A stretch of DNA of 21,083 nucleotides, taken from a virus. The first letter of the stretch is position 1. Each line of letters begins with the position of its first letter. The position numbers were made by a program, and so were the translations under genes. Below, piece by piece: positions 5,556 to 12,673 of the stretch. The stretch spans positions 1 to 21,083 of IMG/VR virus record IMGVR_UViG_3300029448_000534, one strand, 5' to 3'. The notes under the pieces are model-generated. The model was given only the letters and a program-made list of their open reading frames with translations, did not search any database and was not told the origin of the DNA.

Positions 5556-6095
5556 AAAAGACTTGACTATTTATCTGAGGAAATTAAGGCTTTTTTGATG
5601 CCTAGAAAACAGTATTTTGACCAATTAGTTACACCTTTTAGTTATTGGCATAGAAATCAGCATAATGGGATTGCTTATTCAGATATAGACCAGGTTTCTC
5701 TATGTCCAGCATGTGCAGCTCCTCTTTTCCTGGCTGATCATATTTATAATAAAGATAATAAATTTAGATCTAAATCAGAATGGCTTTATAGACCTTATAA
5801 GATCCTGGCTCAGGCAGCTAAAATTCCTTTTTTCACAATTTGGTACACTGTTGACGAAAATACCGAAAACAGAGAAATCACTGAATTTCATGTCCGAAAT
5901 AACCTCTCAGGAGCTCGTATATTAAGATTAGAGCCTGATCACATGCTCCAGTACCTAGAATATAAAGTGATCCAACACATTCCAGATTGCCAATCAAAAG
6001 AATATTTATTGAAGAGAGTAACAGACACTAACGAACACAATCAAAACTTTTTAAGGCAATATAATTATGTCAAAATTTTACTTAACAGATCCTAA
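5547..6095 (+). CDS. CxxC-containing early protein of unknown function
   Basis: First gene of the rightward early unit, up to 182 residues. The GTG at 5547 lies inside the operator and has no ribosome binding site; the ATG at 5598 (MPRKQYFDQLV, 165 residues) is an alternative, with AAGG 9 bases upstream. It has a CPAC motif after SDIDQVSL (residues about 53-56 from the first start), which could be half of a zinc site, then KSEWLYRPYKILAQAAKIPF followed by a beta strand FTIWYTV. The Lys/Ala helix with IPFF..WY recalls small nuclease-like folds, but no catalytic set is evident. It overlaps the next gene by 29 bases. Family not recognised. Confidence 0.65.
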   Translation: MDNKRLDYLSEEIKAFLMPRKQYFDQLVTPFSYWHRNQHNGIAYSDIDQVSLCPACAAPLFLADHIYNKDNKFRSKSEWLYRPYKILAQAAKIPFFTIWYTVDENTENREITEFHVRNNLSGARILRLEPDHMLQYLEYKVIQHIPDCQSKEYLLKRVTDTNEHNQNFLRQYNYVKILLNRS

Positions 6096-6576
6096 TATAA
6101 ATATTTTACCTTTGTCAGATCTTCAATTCAGGATCTATCAATATCTATGTGGTCAATACAATATTAAAAAGAGACAAGCATTTATTAGAATTGTAAATAT
6201 TGCTGGACAGTTTCAATTAACAAAAGATGAGGTCCAGGTAGAGCTCATTGCTTTATCTAAAATTAAACACCTGGATTTGCCATTAATACAAATTAAACCA
6301 GGTAACTATATTTCTTTTGATATGCCTTCTCATAAAAAATTCCTGGAAAGCATTGGTTTTAAAAAGTTTTCTAACTATGGATGGAAAGTATTAAATGGTC
6401 ATTTGAAAGAGATCCATACTCAAGAATTAAATAAAGAATATTTATATCCAAGATTGGACCAGTATGAATTAAGAGAGCAGCTTGAAGATTTGCCAACAGA
6501 AGAATTAAATAAAATTAAAAAAGATCAATTATTATATCCATGGATTTTAAAAGATGTCATCAAAGATAGAGCATGA
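6067..6576 (+). CDS. Putative winged-helix replication/regulatory protein (169 aa)
   Basis: A 169-residue protein. Residues 14-66 (LPLSDLQFRIYQYLCGQYNI then FIRIVNIAGQFQLTKDEVQVELIAL) look like a winged-helix DNA-binding domain of the kind at the N-terminus of phage replication initiators and DnaD-like proteins. A charged helical C-terminus with YPRLDQYELREQLEDL follows. It overlaps the genes on both sides (29 and 23 bases), so the three rightward genes are an operon. A replication-initiator role is suggested only by the domain type and by the absence of other replication genes here. Confidence 0.6.
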   Translation: MSKFYLTDPNINILPLSDLQFRIYQYLCGQYNIKKRQAFIRIVNIAGQFQLTKDEVQVELIALSKIKHLDLPLIQIKPGNYISFDMPSHKKFLESIGFKKFSNYGWKVLNGHLKEIHTQELNKEYLYPRLDQYELREQLEDLPTEELNKIKKDQLLYPWILKDVIKDRA

Positions 6577-7024
6577 TGTAGATGTTTATATAAGAGTTAG
6601 AAAGAATATTATTCTAATTCTTAATGATGCTGGTAGCTGCGAAAGATTTTTATCTAAACCAAATAATAATAGAGTGCCTTCAATGTATCAGCTCCTGGAG
6701 GATCATGTTGGTTATGATAAAAAAGATTGGGGATTTCATGTAGCTCCTAAATTAAAATTAAGAGCAACTCCAAAACAATTAACTAATTATTCAACAGCAA
6801 TAGATCTATTATTAATGATTGATAAAACTATCTCAGAAGATCCTACATTAATGAGAAAGATATTATGGCTTAAAGCAACTAGAAATAGTTATACTGCTAT
6901 TGGAAAGTATTTAATCTATCATCGAACAACTATTAAACGAATGTATGATACTGTCTTAGATAAACTTACAAATAAAATTATTAAGGAAAGCATTGACATT
7001 TACGACAAAAAATTTACTTATTAA
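6554..7024 (+). CDS. DUF6362-like helix-turn-helix protein (156 aa)
   Basis: A 156-residue protein with the layout of DUF6362-type phage proteins: an N-terminal helix, a conserved WGFHVAPKLKLRATPKQL region, a helix with AIDLLLMIDKTI, then DPTLMRKILWLKATRNSYTA leading into a sigma-like HTH (AIGKYLIYHRTTIKRMYDTV, about 115-134). Such proteins occur near phage terminase genes and may regulate transcription or aid DNA binding. It closes the rightward early unit; about 190 bases of non-coding DNA follow before the structural genes. The family call rests on motif memory; the HTH itself is fairly clear. Confidence 0.65.
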   Translation: MSSKIEHDVDVYIRVRKNIILILNDAGSCERFLSKPNNNRVPSMYQLLEDHVGYDKKDWGFHVAPKLKLRATPKQLTNYSTAIDLLLMIDKTISEDPTLMRKILWLKATRNSYTAIGKYLIYHRTTIKRMYDTVLDKLTNKIIKESIDIYDKKFTY

Positions 7025-7075
7025 TTATATCCTCAAATAAAAATAAAAAATATCCAACATAGGAAAACATCATAG

Positions 7076-7126
7076 TTGCAAAGTTATCCAACAGCTGTAA
7101 AATAAATAGTAACTGTTTTAAAACAG
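7076..7126 (+). promoter_or_regulatory. Candidate late promoter with 14-bp palindrome
   Basis: The 186-base gap 7025-7210 has no convincing gene. It contains TTGCAA (7076-7081) and TAAAAT (7098-7103) with a 16-bp spacer, a reasonable sigma-70-type promoter facing the structural genes. The spacer contains TTATCCA (7085-7091), identical to seven bases of the early operator half-site. Just past the expected start point is a perfect 14-bp palindrome, CTGTTTTAAAACAG (7113-7126). This may be the promoter for the morphogenesis operon and a regulated one. Evidence is positional and by sequence match only. Confidence 0.4.
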
Positions 7127-7210
7127 AATAAGTAAGAACTGTATTTATATTTTCTTTTTCTCTTTTTTCTTTTTTCCTACAATGAATATTAAGATTGAAT
7201 TTCAAACAGC

Positions 7211-7438
7211 ATGGTCAAGTGGAAACAATTAAGATTGCAATGCGAGACATTAACTAAGCAAGGTAAAAGACCTTGTAGAGCTCCAGGTCAATTATGTAAA
7301 AATGGAAGAGTAAGATGCAGAGTACATGGTGCAGCATCTACTGGTCCTAGATCTAAAGAAGGTAAAGCAAGATCTGCCAAAAATATAATTAACTATAATG
7401 ACAAAAGAATTAGTAATAACAGAAAGTCTAACGACTAA
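7211..7438 (+). CDS. HGG-type cysteine-rich phage protein (75 aa)
   Basis: A 75-residue basic protein with the pattern of a small family found just before terminase genes: QCETLTKQGKRPCRAP, then CKNGRVRCRVHGAASTGPRS and KEGKARSAKN. The family core is C...T..G..C..P....... C..HGG.STGP+T.EG+.R. Four Cys and one His (C10, C22, C29, C36, H39 region) suggest zinc binding; its precise job is unknown. Here HGG is HGA, a small deviation. No good ribosome binding site precedes the ATG, and no earlier in-frame start exists. The end overlaps the small terminase subunit gene by 41 bases. Confidence 0.7.
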   Translation: MVKWKQLRLQCETLTKQGKRPCRAPGQLCKNGRVRCRVHGAASTGPRSKEGKARSAKNIINYNDKRISNNRKSND

Positions 7439-7835
7439 GATTTGCCAAGAATTAATGAATGGTGTTCCACTTGCTAGACTTGCAAGATCTAAGGATTATC
7501 CATCACTAACTAGAATTTATAAGCAGATCATGAAAGACAAAGGATTTGCCAACAAGATAACTGAGGCTAGAAAGTTTGGAGCTCAGACTTATATTGAGAA
7601 AGCTATGGATGAGTTAGAGACTGCTGATAATAGAAATATTATGGTAGTTAGAGAGAAGGTCCAATTAGCAAAGTGGATAGCATCTAAGCTCATTCCAGTT
7701 TATGGAGATAAGCAAGAGATCAAGACTGATACAACAATAGAGATTAAATGGAACAATCAAGATGATAAGGTTGTTGATGTAACTCCTGATGTTGATGCTG
7801 TTGAGGTCGGTAATACTGAGATCAAACAAACTTGA
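7398..7835 (+). CDS. terS: Terminase small subunit
   Basis: A 145-residue protein matching phage terminase small subunits: an N-terminal HTH (KICQELMNGVPLARLARSKD, YPSLTRIYKQI) used to recognise the packaging site, then a helix (FANKITEARKFGAQTYIEKA), an acidic linker, and the conserved VVREKVQLAKWIASKLIPVY with YGDK, the oligomerisation region. The C-terminal tail is acidic and probably contacts the large subunit. It would form the ring that brings DNA to the ATPase. It overlaps the HGG gene; two small genes and a 200-base gap separate it from the large subunit, an unusual spread. Confidence 0.85.
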   Translation: MTKELVITESLTTKICQELMNGVPLARLARSKDYPSLTRIYKQIMKDKGFANKITEARKFGAQTYIEKAMDELETADNRNIMVVREKVQLAKWIASKLIPVYGDKQEIKTDTTIEIKWNNQDDKVVDVTPDVDAVEVGNTEIKQT

Positions 7836-8059
7836 TCTTTGCGTCATGAGGTTTGGATTAATATTGAATAGACTAATTCACTATCCATTCACTAAAAGTT
7901 TAAATTAATAAAGTTAAATAACAAAGAGTAGTTGATCATTCATCAAGAGAAGTGAAATTCTGGAGATAAAATAATGTTTTTTCTTTGAGGTACTACACCA
8001 AAAAAAATGGTGTGGCTCTCTTATACGATTAATCATAGGTGCAACACAGACACAAACAC
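7836..8059 (+). other. Intergenic stretch between terminase genes, with hairpin
   Basis: About 200 bases without a supported gene. It contains ATTCACTA twice, 11 bases apart (7876-7883 and 7887-7894), and a hairpin with a perfect 6-bp stem, ACACCA (7995-8000) and TGGTGT (8008-8013), around an A7 loop. No T-run follows the hairpin, so a terminator is unlikely. Its position between the terminase subunits fits a packaging-recognition site or a promoter region, but nothing in the sequence proves either. No tRNA cloverleaf was found. Confidence 0.4.
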
Positions 8060-8263
8060 ATGAACAAAGATAATAAGAAAAAGTTTTTACCTGAGAAATA
8101 CGAAGATATTTCAGCATACAGCTTTACAACATATAATAATGAGCTTGTTATCAGCTTTGATGGATTTAAAAACCAGGCAGATATTTTAGAGTTTGCCGAC
8201 TTTGTATTTGCTAAGATTAAAATGAGGTATTGGCATTCCGAGAATGTTCCTACATTTCATTAA
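8060..8263 (+). CDS. Hypothetical protein before TerL (67 aa)
   Basis: The ATG at 8060 (MNKDNKKKFLPEKYEDI) is preferred over an in-frame GTG at 8039, which only adds a His/Gln-rich stretch. Neither has a clear ribosome binding site. The 67-residue product has a basic N-terminus, a beta-like stretch (YSFTTYNNELVISFDG) and a helix (NQADILEFADFVFAKIKMRY). Its stop overlaps the next ATG by one base (TAATG). Function unknown; the place, just ahead of the large terminase, suggests a packaging or regulatory accessory. Confidence 0.6.
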   Translation: MNKDNKKKFLPEKYEDISAYSFTTYNNELVISFDGFKNQADILEFADFVFAKIKMRYWHSENVPTFH

Positions 8264-8415
8264 TGAATTTATTACAACAGATAAACCAGGCAGCTATTGA
8301 TTACAACAGAACAAAGAAACCTGAATTTAAAACTAAATGGTACGAACTGATTAAAAAATTTAATGAAAGTTACAATTCCTTATACTCCAAGAAAAGCTCA
8401 GGCTTACATACATGA
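8263..8415 (+). CDS. Small helical protein coupled to TerL (50 aa)
   Basis: Fifty residues from ATG 8263, which overlaps the preceding stop by one base. The frame is open a little further upstream but the coupled ATG is the natural start. The sequence MNLLQQINQAAIDYNRTKKP continues as a helical, basic protein (KWYELIKKFNESYNSLYSKK). It overlaps the start of the large terminase gene by 53 bases. No family assigned; position suggests it is co-translated with TerL. Confidence 0.55.
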   Translation: MNLLQQINQAAIDYNRTKKPEFKTKWYELIKKFNESYNSLYSKKSSGLHT

Positions 8416-9634
8416 TAATTTAGAAAAATTTAGATATAGCTTACTCTGTTGTCATAGAAGATTTGGCAAAACTGTTTTGTGTATTAATCATTTAATCAAA
8501 GCAGCGATGACAAGTAAAAACCATAATCCAAGGTATGCTTACATTGCTCCTACTTATGGACAAGCAAAGAAAATAGCTTTTGATTATTTAAAACATTATA
8601 CGAAAAATATTCCTGGAACTAAATATAACGAAACTGAGTTAAGAGCAGATTTAGTTAATGGTGCTAGGATTATGTTACTATCTTCTGAAAATCCAGATAG
8701 TATTAGAGGAATTTATTTAGATGGCTGCATTGTTGATGAGACTGCACAAATTAATCCATTACTGATTAATGAAGTCATAACTCCAGCTTTATCTGATCGA
8801 AAAGGTTTTATGATCCTTGTTGGTACTCCAAAAGGAATGGCAAATCTTTTTTACGATTATTATCAGAAAGCTCAGTCAGATCCTAAATGGTTTTTGCATA
8901 TAGCAAAAGCAAGTGAAACAAAGATTGTAGATGATGAGGAATTGGCAGCTGCTTTAGCTGTGATGGGATCTCAGAAATACGAACAAGAATTTGAATGTTC
9001 TTTTATCGGCAATATTCAAGGATCTATATATGGAGACTTAATTGCCAAACTTGAAGATAAAAAGCAGATAACAAGATGTCCAATTGATCCTGGTTATCCA
9101 GTACATGTTGCTTGGGATCTTGGCTATAACGATGCTAGTTTTTTAATTTTCTTTCAGCAAATAGGACACATGATTCATATTGTTGATTGCTATGAAAACA
9201 ACAATGAGGCTTTGCCTCACTATGCTCAGGTTATTAAAGAAAAAGATTATGTCATTGGTCAAAATTATGGACCACATGATTTAGAACAAACAGAATTTGG
9301 ATCTGGAAAGACCAGACGAGAAGTAGCTTATCAACTTGGATTACGATTTAAAGTAGCTCCAAGAATGGCAATTGAAGATGGCATCCATGCAGTGAAGATG
9401 ATACTGCCAAGATGTATTATTGATGTCGATAACTGCTCTAAATTAATTAATGCACTTAGACATTATCATAGAAAATTCTCTGATAAGGAAAGAGTGTATA
9501 AAATAAAACCAGTTCATGATTGGTCCTCACATGCTGCTGATGCTTTAAGAACTTTAGCAGTTGGATTAAATGAACATAAATTTAACAATACAACAAGACA
9601 ACAACAACACGAAACAAACTACAAGGTATTATAA
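8363..9634 (+). CDS. terL: Terminase large subunit (packaging ATPase/nuclease)
   Basis: A 423-residue genome-packaging motor protein. The ATPase domain has the Walker A variant HRRFGKT (31-37), adenine-site residues near residue 10 (TPRKAQ), Walker B IVDE (123-126) and the coupling motif ILVGTP (151-156). The C-terminal RNase-H-like nuclease has acidic residues in WDLGYNDA (D252), GPHD (D306) and HAADALR (D393, after HDWSS). It cuts concatemers and pumps DNA through the portal. At 423 residues it is compact compared with the 550-600 of T7-type large subunits but complete. The start overlaps the small upstream gene; the stop overlaps the next ATG (TAATG). Confidence 0.95.
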   Translation: MKVTIPYTPRKAQAYIHDNLEKFRYSLLCCHRRFGKTVLCINHLIKAAMTSKNHNPRYAYIAPTYGQAKKIAFDYLKHYTKNIPGTKYNETELRADLVNGARIMLLSSENPDSIRGIYLDGCIVDETAQINPLLINEVITPALSDRKGFMILVGTPKGMANLFYDYYQKAQSDPKWFLHIAKASETKIVDDEELAAALAVMGSQKYEQEFECSFIGNIQGSIYGDLIAKLEDKKQITRCPIDPGYPVHVAWDLGYNDASFLIFFQQIGHMIHIVDCYENNNEALPHYAQVIKEKDYVIGQNYGPHDLEQTEFGSGKTRREVAYQLGLRFKVAPRMAIEDGIHAVKMILPRCIIDVDNCSKLINALRHYHRKFSDKERVYKIKPVHDWSSHAADALRTLAVGLNEHKFNNTTRQQQHETNYKVL

Positions 9635-9729
9635 TGAAACTACAAGATCATATTCCACATATCATTAACGAACATAAAACAACATGTGCAGTGGTGGCTG
9701 TAATCATAATTGTTTTAGCAATATTATAA
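9634..9729 (+). CDS. 31-residue single-pass membrane protein
   Basis: A short frame coupled to the TerL stop by a one-base overlap (TAATG) and ending just before the ribosome binding site of the next gene. The product starts MKLQDHIPHIINEHKTTC and ends in a hydrophobic run AVVAVIIIVLAIL, giving a polar N-terminal half and one membrane helix. Coupling, full use of the gap and the clear membrane segment argue that it is real. It might be a holin-like or envelope-acting small protein, but no lysis gene adjoins it and 31 residues is very short. Function not assigned. Confidence 0.55.
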   Translation: MKLQDHIPHIINEHKTTCAVVAVIIIVLAIL

Positions 9730-9738
9730 GGAGTATTT

Positions 9739-9969
9739 ATGGGTGGTATATTCTCAAAACCAAAAATTCCAGCTCCTCCTCCATTGGTTATGCCAGAGCC
9801 GACTGAAACTCCTGACTATGAAGATGAGGCTAGAAGAGAAGAGGCAGCTGATAAAGAAAGACAAAGAATGCTAAATAGAAAAGGCAGAAGATCTACAATT
9901 TTAACTGGTCAAGGTTTAACTGAAATTGAAGATGATGAGATTAATAAAAAGTCTTTATTAGGTGGCTAA
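9739..9969 (+). CDS. Proline-rich linker protein with RKGRRSTILTG tail
   Basis: A 76-residue protein with AAGGAG five bases upstream. It has an MGGIFSKPKIPAPPPLVMP start, an acidic/basic charged middle (YEDEARREEAADKERQRMLN) and a C-terminal motif RKGRRSTILTGQGL ending KKSLLGG. Small phage proteins of this design (Pro-rich N-terminus, R-R-G-R-x-S-T-I-L-T, terminal LLG) are common beside podovirus portal genes. They are probably virion or assembly components of unknown role. The tail motif recurs in the protein at 10157-10834. One base overlaps the next gene. Confidence 0.75.
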   Translation: MGGIFSKPKIPAPPPLVMPEPTETPDYEDEARREEAADKERQRMLNRKGRRSTILTGQGLTEIEDDEINKKSLLGG

Positions 9970-10154
9970 TGTTTAAAGCAATAAAAAATTTATTTAAAAA
10001 ATCAAAAAAAAAAGAAGAAGTTGATCCTTTAGATCTTAAATTTGAAATATTAGAAGATATAACTTTTGAAAACGAAGTTGCAAAATCTAACGAAGAAAAA
10101 GCAAAAGTTAAAGATACTAAAGAAACAAAAACTTCATTAACATTTGGAAAATAA
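9969..10154 (+). CDS. Small charged hypothetical protein (61 aa)
   Basis: Sixty-one residues. The N-terminus is strongly basic (MFKAIKNLFKKSKKKEEVD) and could form an amphipathic helix; the middle is acidic (FEILEDITFENEV) and the C-terminus is KETKTSLTFGK. The ending faintly recalls the T-x-L-T...LLG tails of its two neighbours. It is translated from an ATG overlapping the previous stop. No family recognised; probably a virion or assembly accessory. Confidence 0.6.
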   Translation: MFKAIKNLFKKSKKKEEVDPLDLKFEILEDITFENEVAKSNEEKAKVKDTKETKTSLTFGK

Positions 10155-10156
10155 TT

Positions 10157-10834
10157 ATGGGTGGTAATTCAAGTAGTGGTAGTAATGGTGGTGGTAGAAC
10201 AGATGCTGGACCAAATAGAACAACAGCTACAAAAATTGGTGTAGGTAACATAAATGAAAAAGGAAAATTAACTGGTCAGTATAAATCAGATAATGATGAT
10301 GCCTTTAGAAATAGAGGTGCAACCAAAATTAAAAAAGGAATTAAAACTCCATCAATAGCAATTAATGTTGGTGCAAAACTTTTATCTGGACCATTACAAG
10401 CTGGATCAAAAGTTACTAGAGATTTTTTTACCGATAAAGTTTTAGGATCTAAAAATTATCAAGGAACTTCCAAAACAGATTTTTTAAGTATGGATGCTAA
10501 TAAGCAAGAACAGATCTATGGAGATTATATGTCGAATAGACAATCTGGAGCAACAGATGCTTATGGTAATCGATTAAGCTCCAGAGATAGTCAAGGCAGT
10601 GGATCTTACATAGATCCGAATAAATCTTTAGCTCAGCCTAAAGTAGCATCACAAATGGATAACTCTGGTGTTAAGTCAGATTTAATTTCAGCTAAAGGAC
10701 CAACAACTGCTGAAATGTCCGAAGATGAAAATATGATTGATGTAAAGAGAAGAGGAAGAAAAGTAACTACATTAACCAGTTTAACTGGATCATCTCAACC
10801 AACATTAACTAAAAAAGTTTTATTAGGAAATTAA
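10157..10834 (+). CDS. Gly/Ser-rich protein sharing the R-G-R-T tail motif
   Basis: A 225-residue, low-complexity, basic and polar protein. It opens with MGGNSSSGSNGGGR, has a middle rich in Ser/Gly/Lys/Asp with no hydrophobic core visible, and ends in KRRGRKVTTLTSLTG ... LTKKVLLGN. The end closely parallels the tail of the 76-residue protein encoded two genes upstream, and both begin MGG. It is probably a virion-associated or assembly protein, largely disordered. The stop overlaps the portal start by one base (TAATG). Function unknown. Confidence 0.65.
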   Translation: MGGNSSSGSNGGGRTDAGPNRTTATKIGVGNINEKGKLTGQYKSDNDDAFRNRGATKIKKGIKTPSIAINVGAKLLSGPLQAGSKVTRDFFTDKVLGSKNYQGTSKTDFLSMDANKQEQIYGDYMSNRQSGATDAYGNRLSSRDSQGSGSYIDPNKSLAQPKVASQMDNSGVKSDLISAKGPTTAEMSEDENMIDVKRRGRKVTTLTSLTGSSQPTLTKKVLLGN

Positions 10835-12447
10835 TGCAATCACAAAATTTTAGAGATTTAGCTCGTCAATTAAAAGACAACCTTTCTAGGCTACAAGAAA
10901 AAAGATCTAACTGGGAAAGCCATTGGCAAGAGGTTAGTGATTATATGTTACCTAGAAAAGCAGAGATAACAAAACAGAGAGCAAGAGGCGACAAGAGACA
11001 CATACAAATATTTGACGCAACAGCCATACATGCTTTAGAACTGTTGGCAGCATCTTTGCATGGTATGCTGACGAGCTCTGCCAACAAATGGTTTTCATTA
11101 AGATTTAAAGAAACAGAATTAAATGATATTGATGAGGCGAAAGAGTGGTTAGAAAATTCAACGACCAGGATGTATGATGGAATTGCTAAATCAAACTTTC
11201 AACAAGAAATCTTTGAATGTTATTTTGATTTAATTGCTTTTGGCACTGCATGTTTAATGATCGAAGAAGATCAAGAAGATACTATCCTCTTCTCTGCTAG
11301 ACACATTAAAGAAATTTATATCCAGGAAAATAAAAAAGGATTTGTAGATACAGTTTATCGAAAATTTAAAATGCCATCCCAGGCAGTCATTGATAAATTT
11401 GGAGCTGATAATGTTTCTAAAGATACATTAACAACATTTAAAAAATCTCCTTTTGAAGAAATTACTTTAGTTCATGTTGCTAGACCAAGATTTGATTATG
11501 ATCCTAAGAAAAAGGATAAGCAAAACATGCCAGTTGAAAGTATTTATATGGAGTTTGAAAATGGACATATAATTTCTATTGGTGGATTTAATGAAATGCC
11601 TTATGTCATTCCAAGATATTTAAAAGCATCTACTGAACAATATGGAAGATCTCCAGGAATGAATGCTTTACCTGATGTTAAAGTTTTAAATAAAATGGTG
11701 GAGAATAGTTTAAAGGCTGCTGCTAAGCAGATTGATCCTCCTCTATTAGTTCCTGATGATGGAATGTTAGCTCCTATTAGAATGTCTCCTGGATCTATTA
11801 ATTTCTTTAGATCTGGATCAAGAGAAAGAATTGAGCCATTAAATATTAACGCAAATACAAATGTTACTTTGAATAATGAAAATCAAAGAAGAGATGCTAT
11901 TGCAAAAATGTTTCATGTTGATCAGTTATTAATTACTGAAAACAGAAACATGACAGCAACAGAAGTTTTACAAAGAAATGAAGAGAAGATGAGGATCTTA
12001 GGACCAGTCTTAGGAAGATTACAATCTGAATTATTATCTCCATTAATTATTAGAGTTTTTAATACAATGTTAAGAAATGGTTTATTCCAACAAGCTCCTG
12101 ATATTTTATCTCAACAAGAATTAAATATTGAATATGTTTCTCCAATGGCTTTAGCTCAAAGATCTCAAGAGTTACAAAGTTTAATGAGAGGATTAGAAAT
12201 ATTTGGATCTTTATCTCAAACACTTCCAGTTATGGATTATGTTGATGATAATGGAATGGTAAAACAAATTATTGAAATTTTAGGATTACCAGCAAAAGTA
12301 ATTAAATCAGATCAAGAAGTTCAAGATTTAAGAGCAGAAAGAGCTGAGGCTGAACAAGCTGCTATGCAGCAACAGCAAGAAATGGCTCAAGCTCAAATGG
12401 CAAAAGACGCAGCTCCTATGGCGAAAGTAATACAAGATGGATCATAA
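10834..12447 (+). CDS. Portal (head-to-tail connector) protein
   Basis: A 537-residue protein of the podovirus head-to-tail connecting family (T7 gp8-like). The N-terminal signature includes RLQEKRSNWESHWQEVSDYM, LPRKAEI and IFDATAIHALELLAASLHGM, with LTSSANKWFSLRF. The middle has the VPRYLKAS...YGRSPGMNALPDVK segment conserved in these portals and the TATEVLQRNEEKM helix. The C-terminus is an Ala/Gln-rich helix (AEQAAMQQQQEMAQAQMAKD) that would project into the head. Twelve copies form the ring through which DNA is packaged and to which the tail tube attaches. Length matches the T7 group (about 535). Confidence 0.95.
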   Translation: MQSQNFRDLARQLKDNLSRLQEKRSNWESHWQEVSDYMLPRKAEITKQRARGDKRHIQIFDATAIHALELLAASLHGMLTSSANKWFSLRFKETELNDIDEAKEWLENSTTRMYDGIAKSNFQQEIFECYFDLIAFGTACLMIEEDQEDTILFSARHIKEIYIQENKKGFVDTVYRKFKMPSQAVIDKFGADNVSKDTLTTFKKSPFEEITLVHVARPRFDYDPKKKDKQNMPVESIYMEFENGHIISIGGFNEMPYVIPRYLKASTEQYGRSPGMNALPDVKVLNKMVENSLKAAAKQIDPPLLVPDDGMLAPIRMSPGSINFFRSGSRERIEPLNINANTNVTLNNENQRRDAIAKMFHVDQLLITENRNMTATEVLQRNEEKMRILGPVLGRLQSELLSPLIIRVFNTMLRNGLFQQAPDILSQQELNIEYVSPMALAQRSQELQSLMRGLEIFGSLSQTLPVMDYVDDNGMVKQIIEILGLPAKVIKSDQEVQDLRAERAEAEQAAMQQQQEMAQAQMAKDAAPMAKVIQDGS

Positions 12448-12658
12448 TAAAGAAGTAGAAAAAAAATTAAAAGAATTACAATCAGATTACAAAATAACTT
12501 TTGGAACTGATGAAGGCAAAAGAGTTTTAGACGACATCTCTAAAAGATGTCATGAGTTTAATACTACTCATGTTAAAGGCGATAGTCATGAATCTGCATT
12601 CTTTGAAGGTCAAAGATCAATCATGGTTTTCATAAAAAGTATTTTAAAAGTAAAATAA
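12437..12658 (+). CDS. Bbp19-like small head protein (73 aa)
   Basis: A 73-residue protein overlapping the portal gene end by 11 bases. The stretch FGTDEGKRVLDDISKRCHEF, then HVKGDSHESAFFEGQRSIMV and FIKSIL, fits the Bbp19-like family of small phage proteins (FxTxxGxxVLxDLxxxC.....F..gd...TAf.EGrR.v...I), found between portal and scaffold genes in many podoviruses. Role not established; likely involved in head assembly. Family match is by motif memory. Confidence 0.7.
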   Translation: MDHNKEVEKKLKELQSDYKITFGTDEGKRVLDDISKRCHEFNTTHVKGDSHESAFFEGQRSIMVFIKSILKVK

Positions 12659-12673
12659 CAAATAGGTATATAA

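Noticed and set aside
5713-5925. Plus-strand frame nested in the CxxC protein gene
   Set aside because: Fully internal, no ribosome binding site, Ile/Asn-rich shadow composition.
7014-7205. Minus-strand reading frame of 63 codons in the gap before the structural genes
   Set aside because: Non-ATG start without ribosome binding site, low-complexity Lys/Glu then Leu/Phe composition from a T-rich tract, and opposite to the surrounding transcription.
7495-7502. Half operator ATTATCCA inside the small terminase gene
   Set aside because: Only one arm is present and it lies within coding sequence; an 8-base match is not unlikely here.
7665-8117. Minus-strand frames within the small terminase gene and in the gap after it
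   Set aside because: They are antisense to well-supported genes or intergenic DNA, have no ribosome binding sites and look like composition artefacts.
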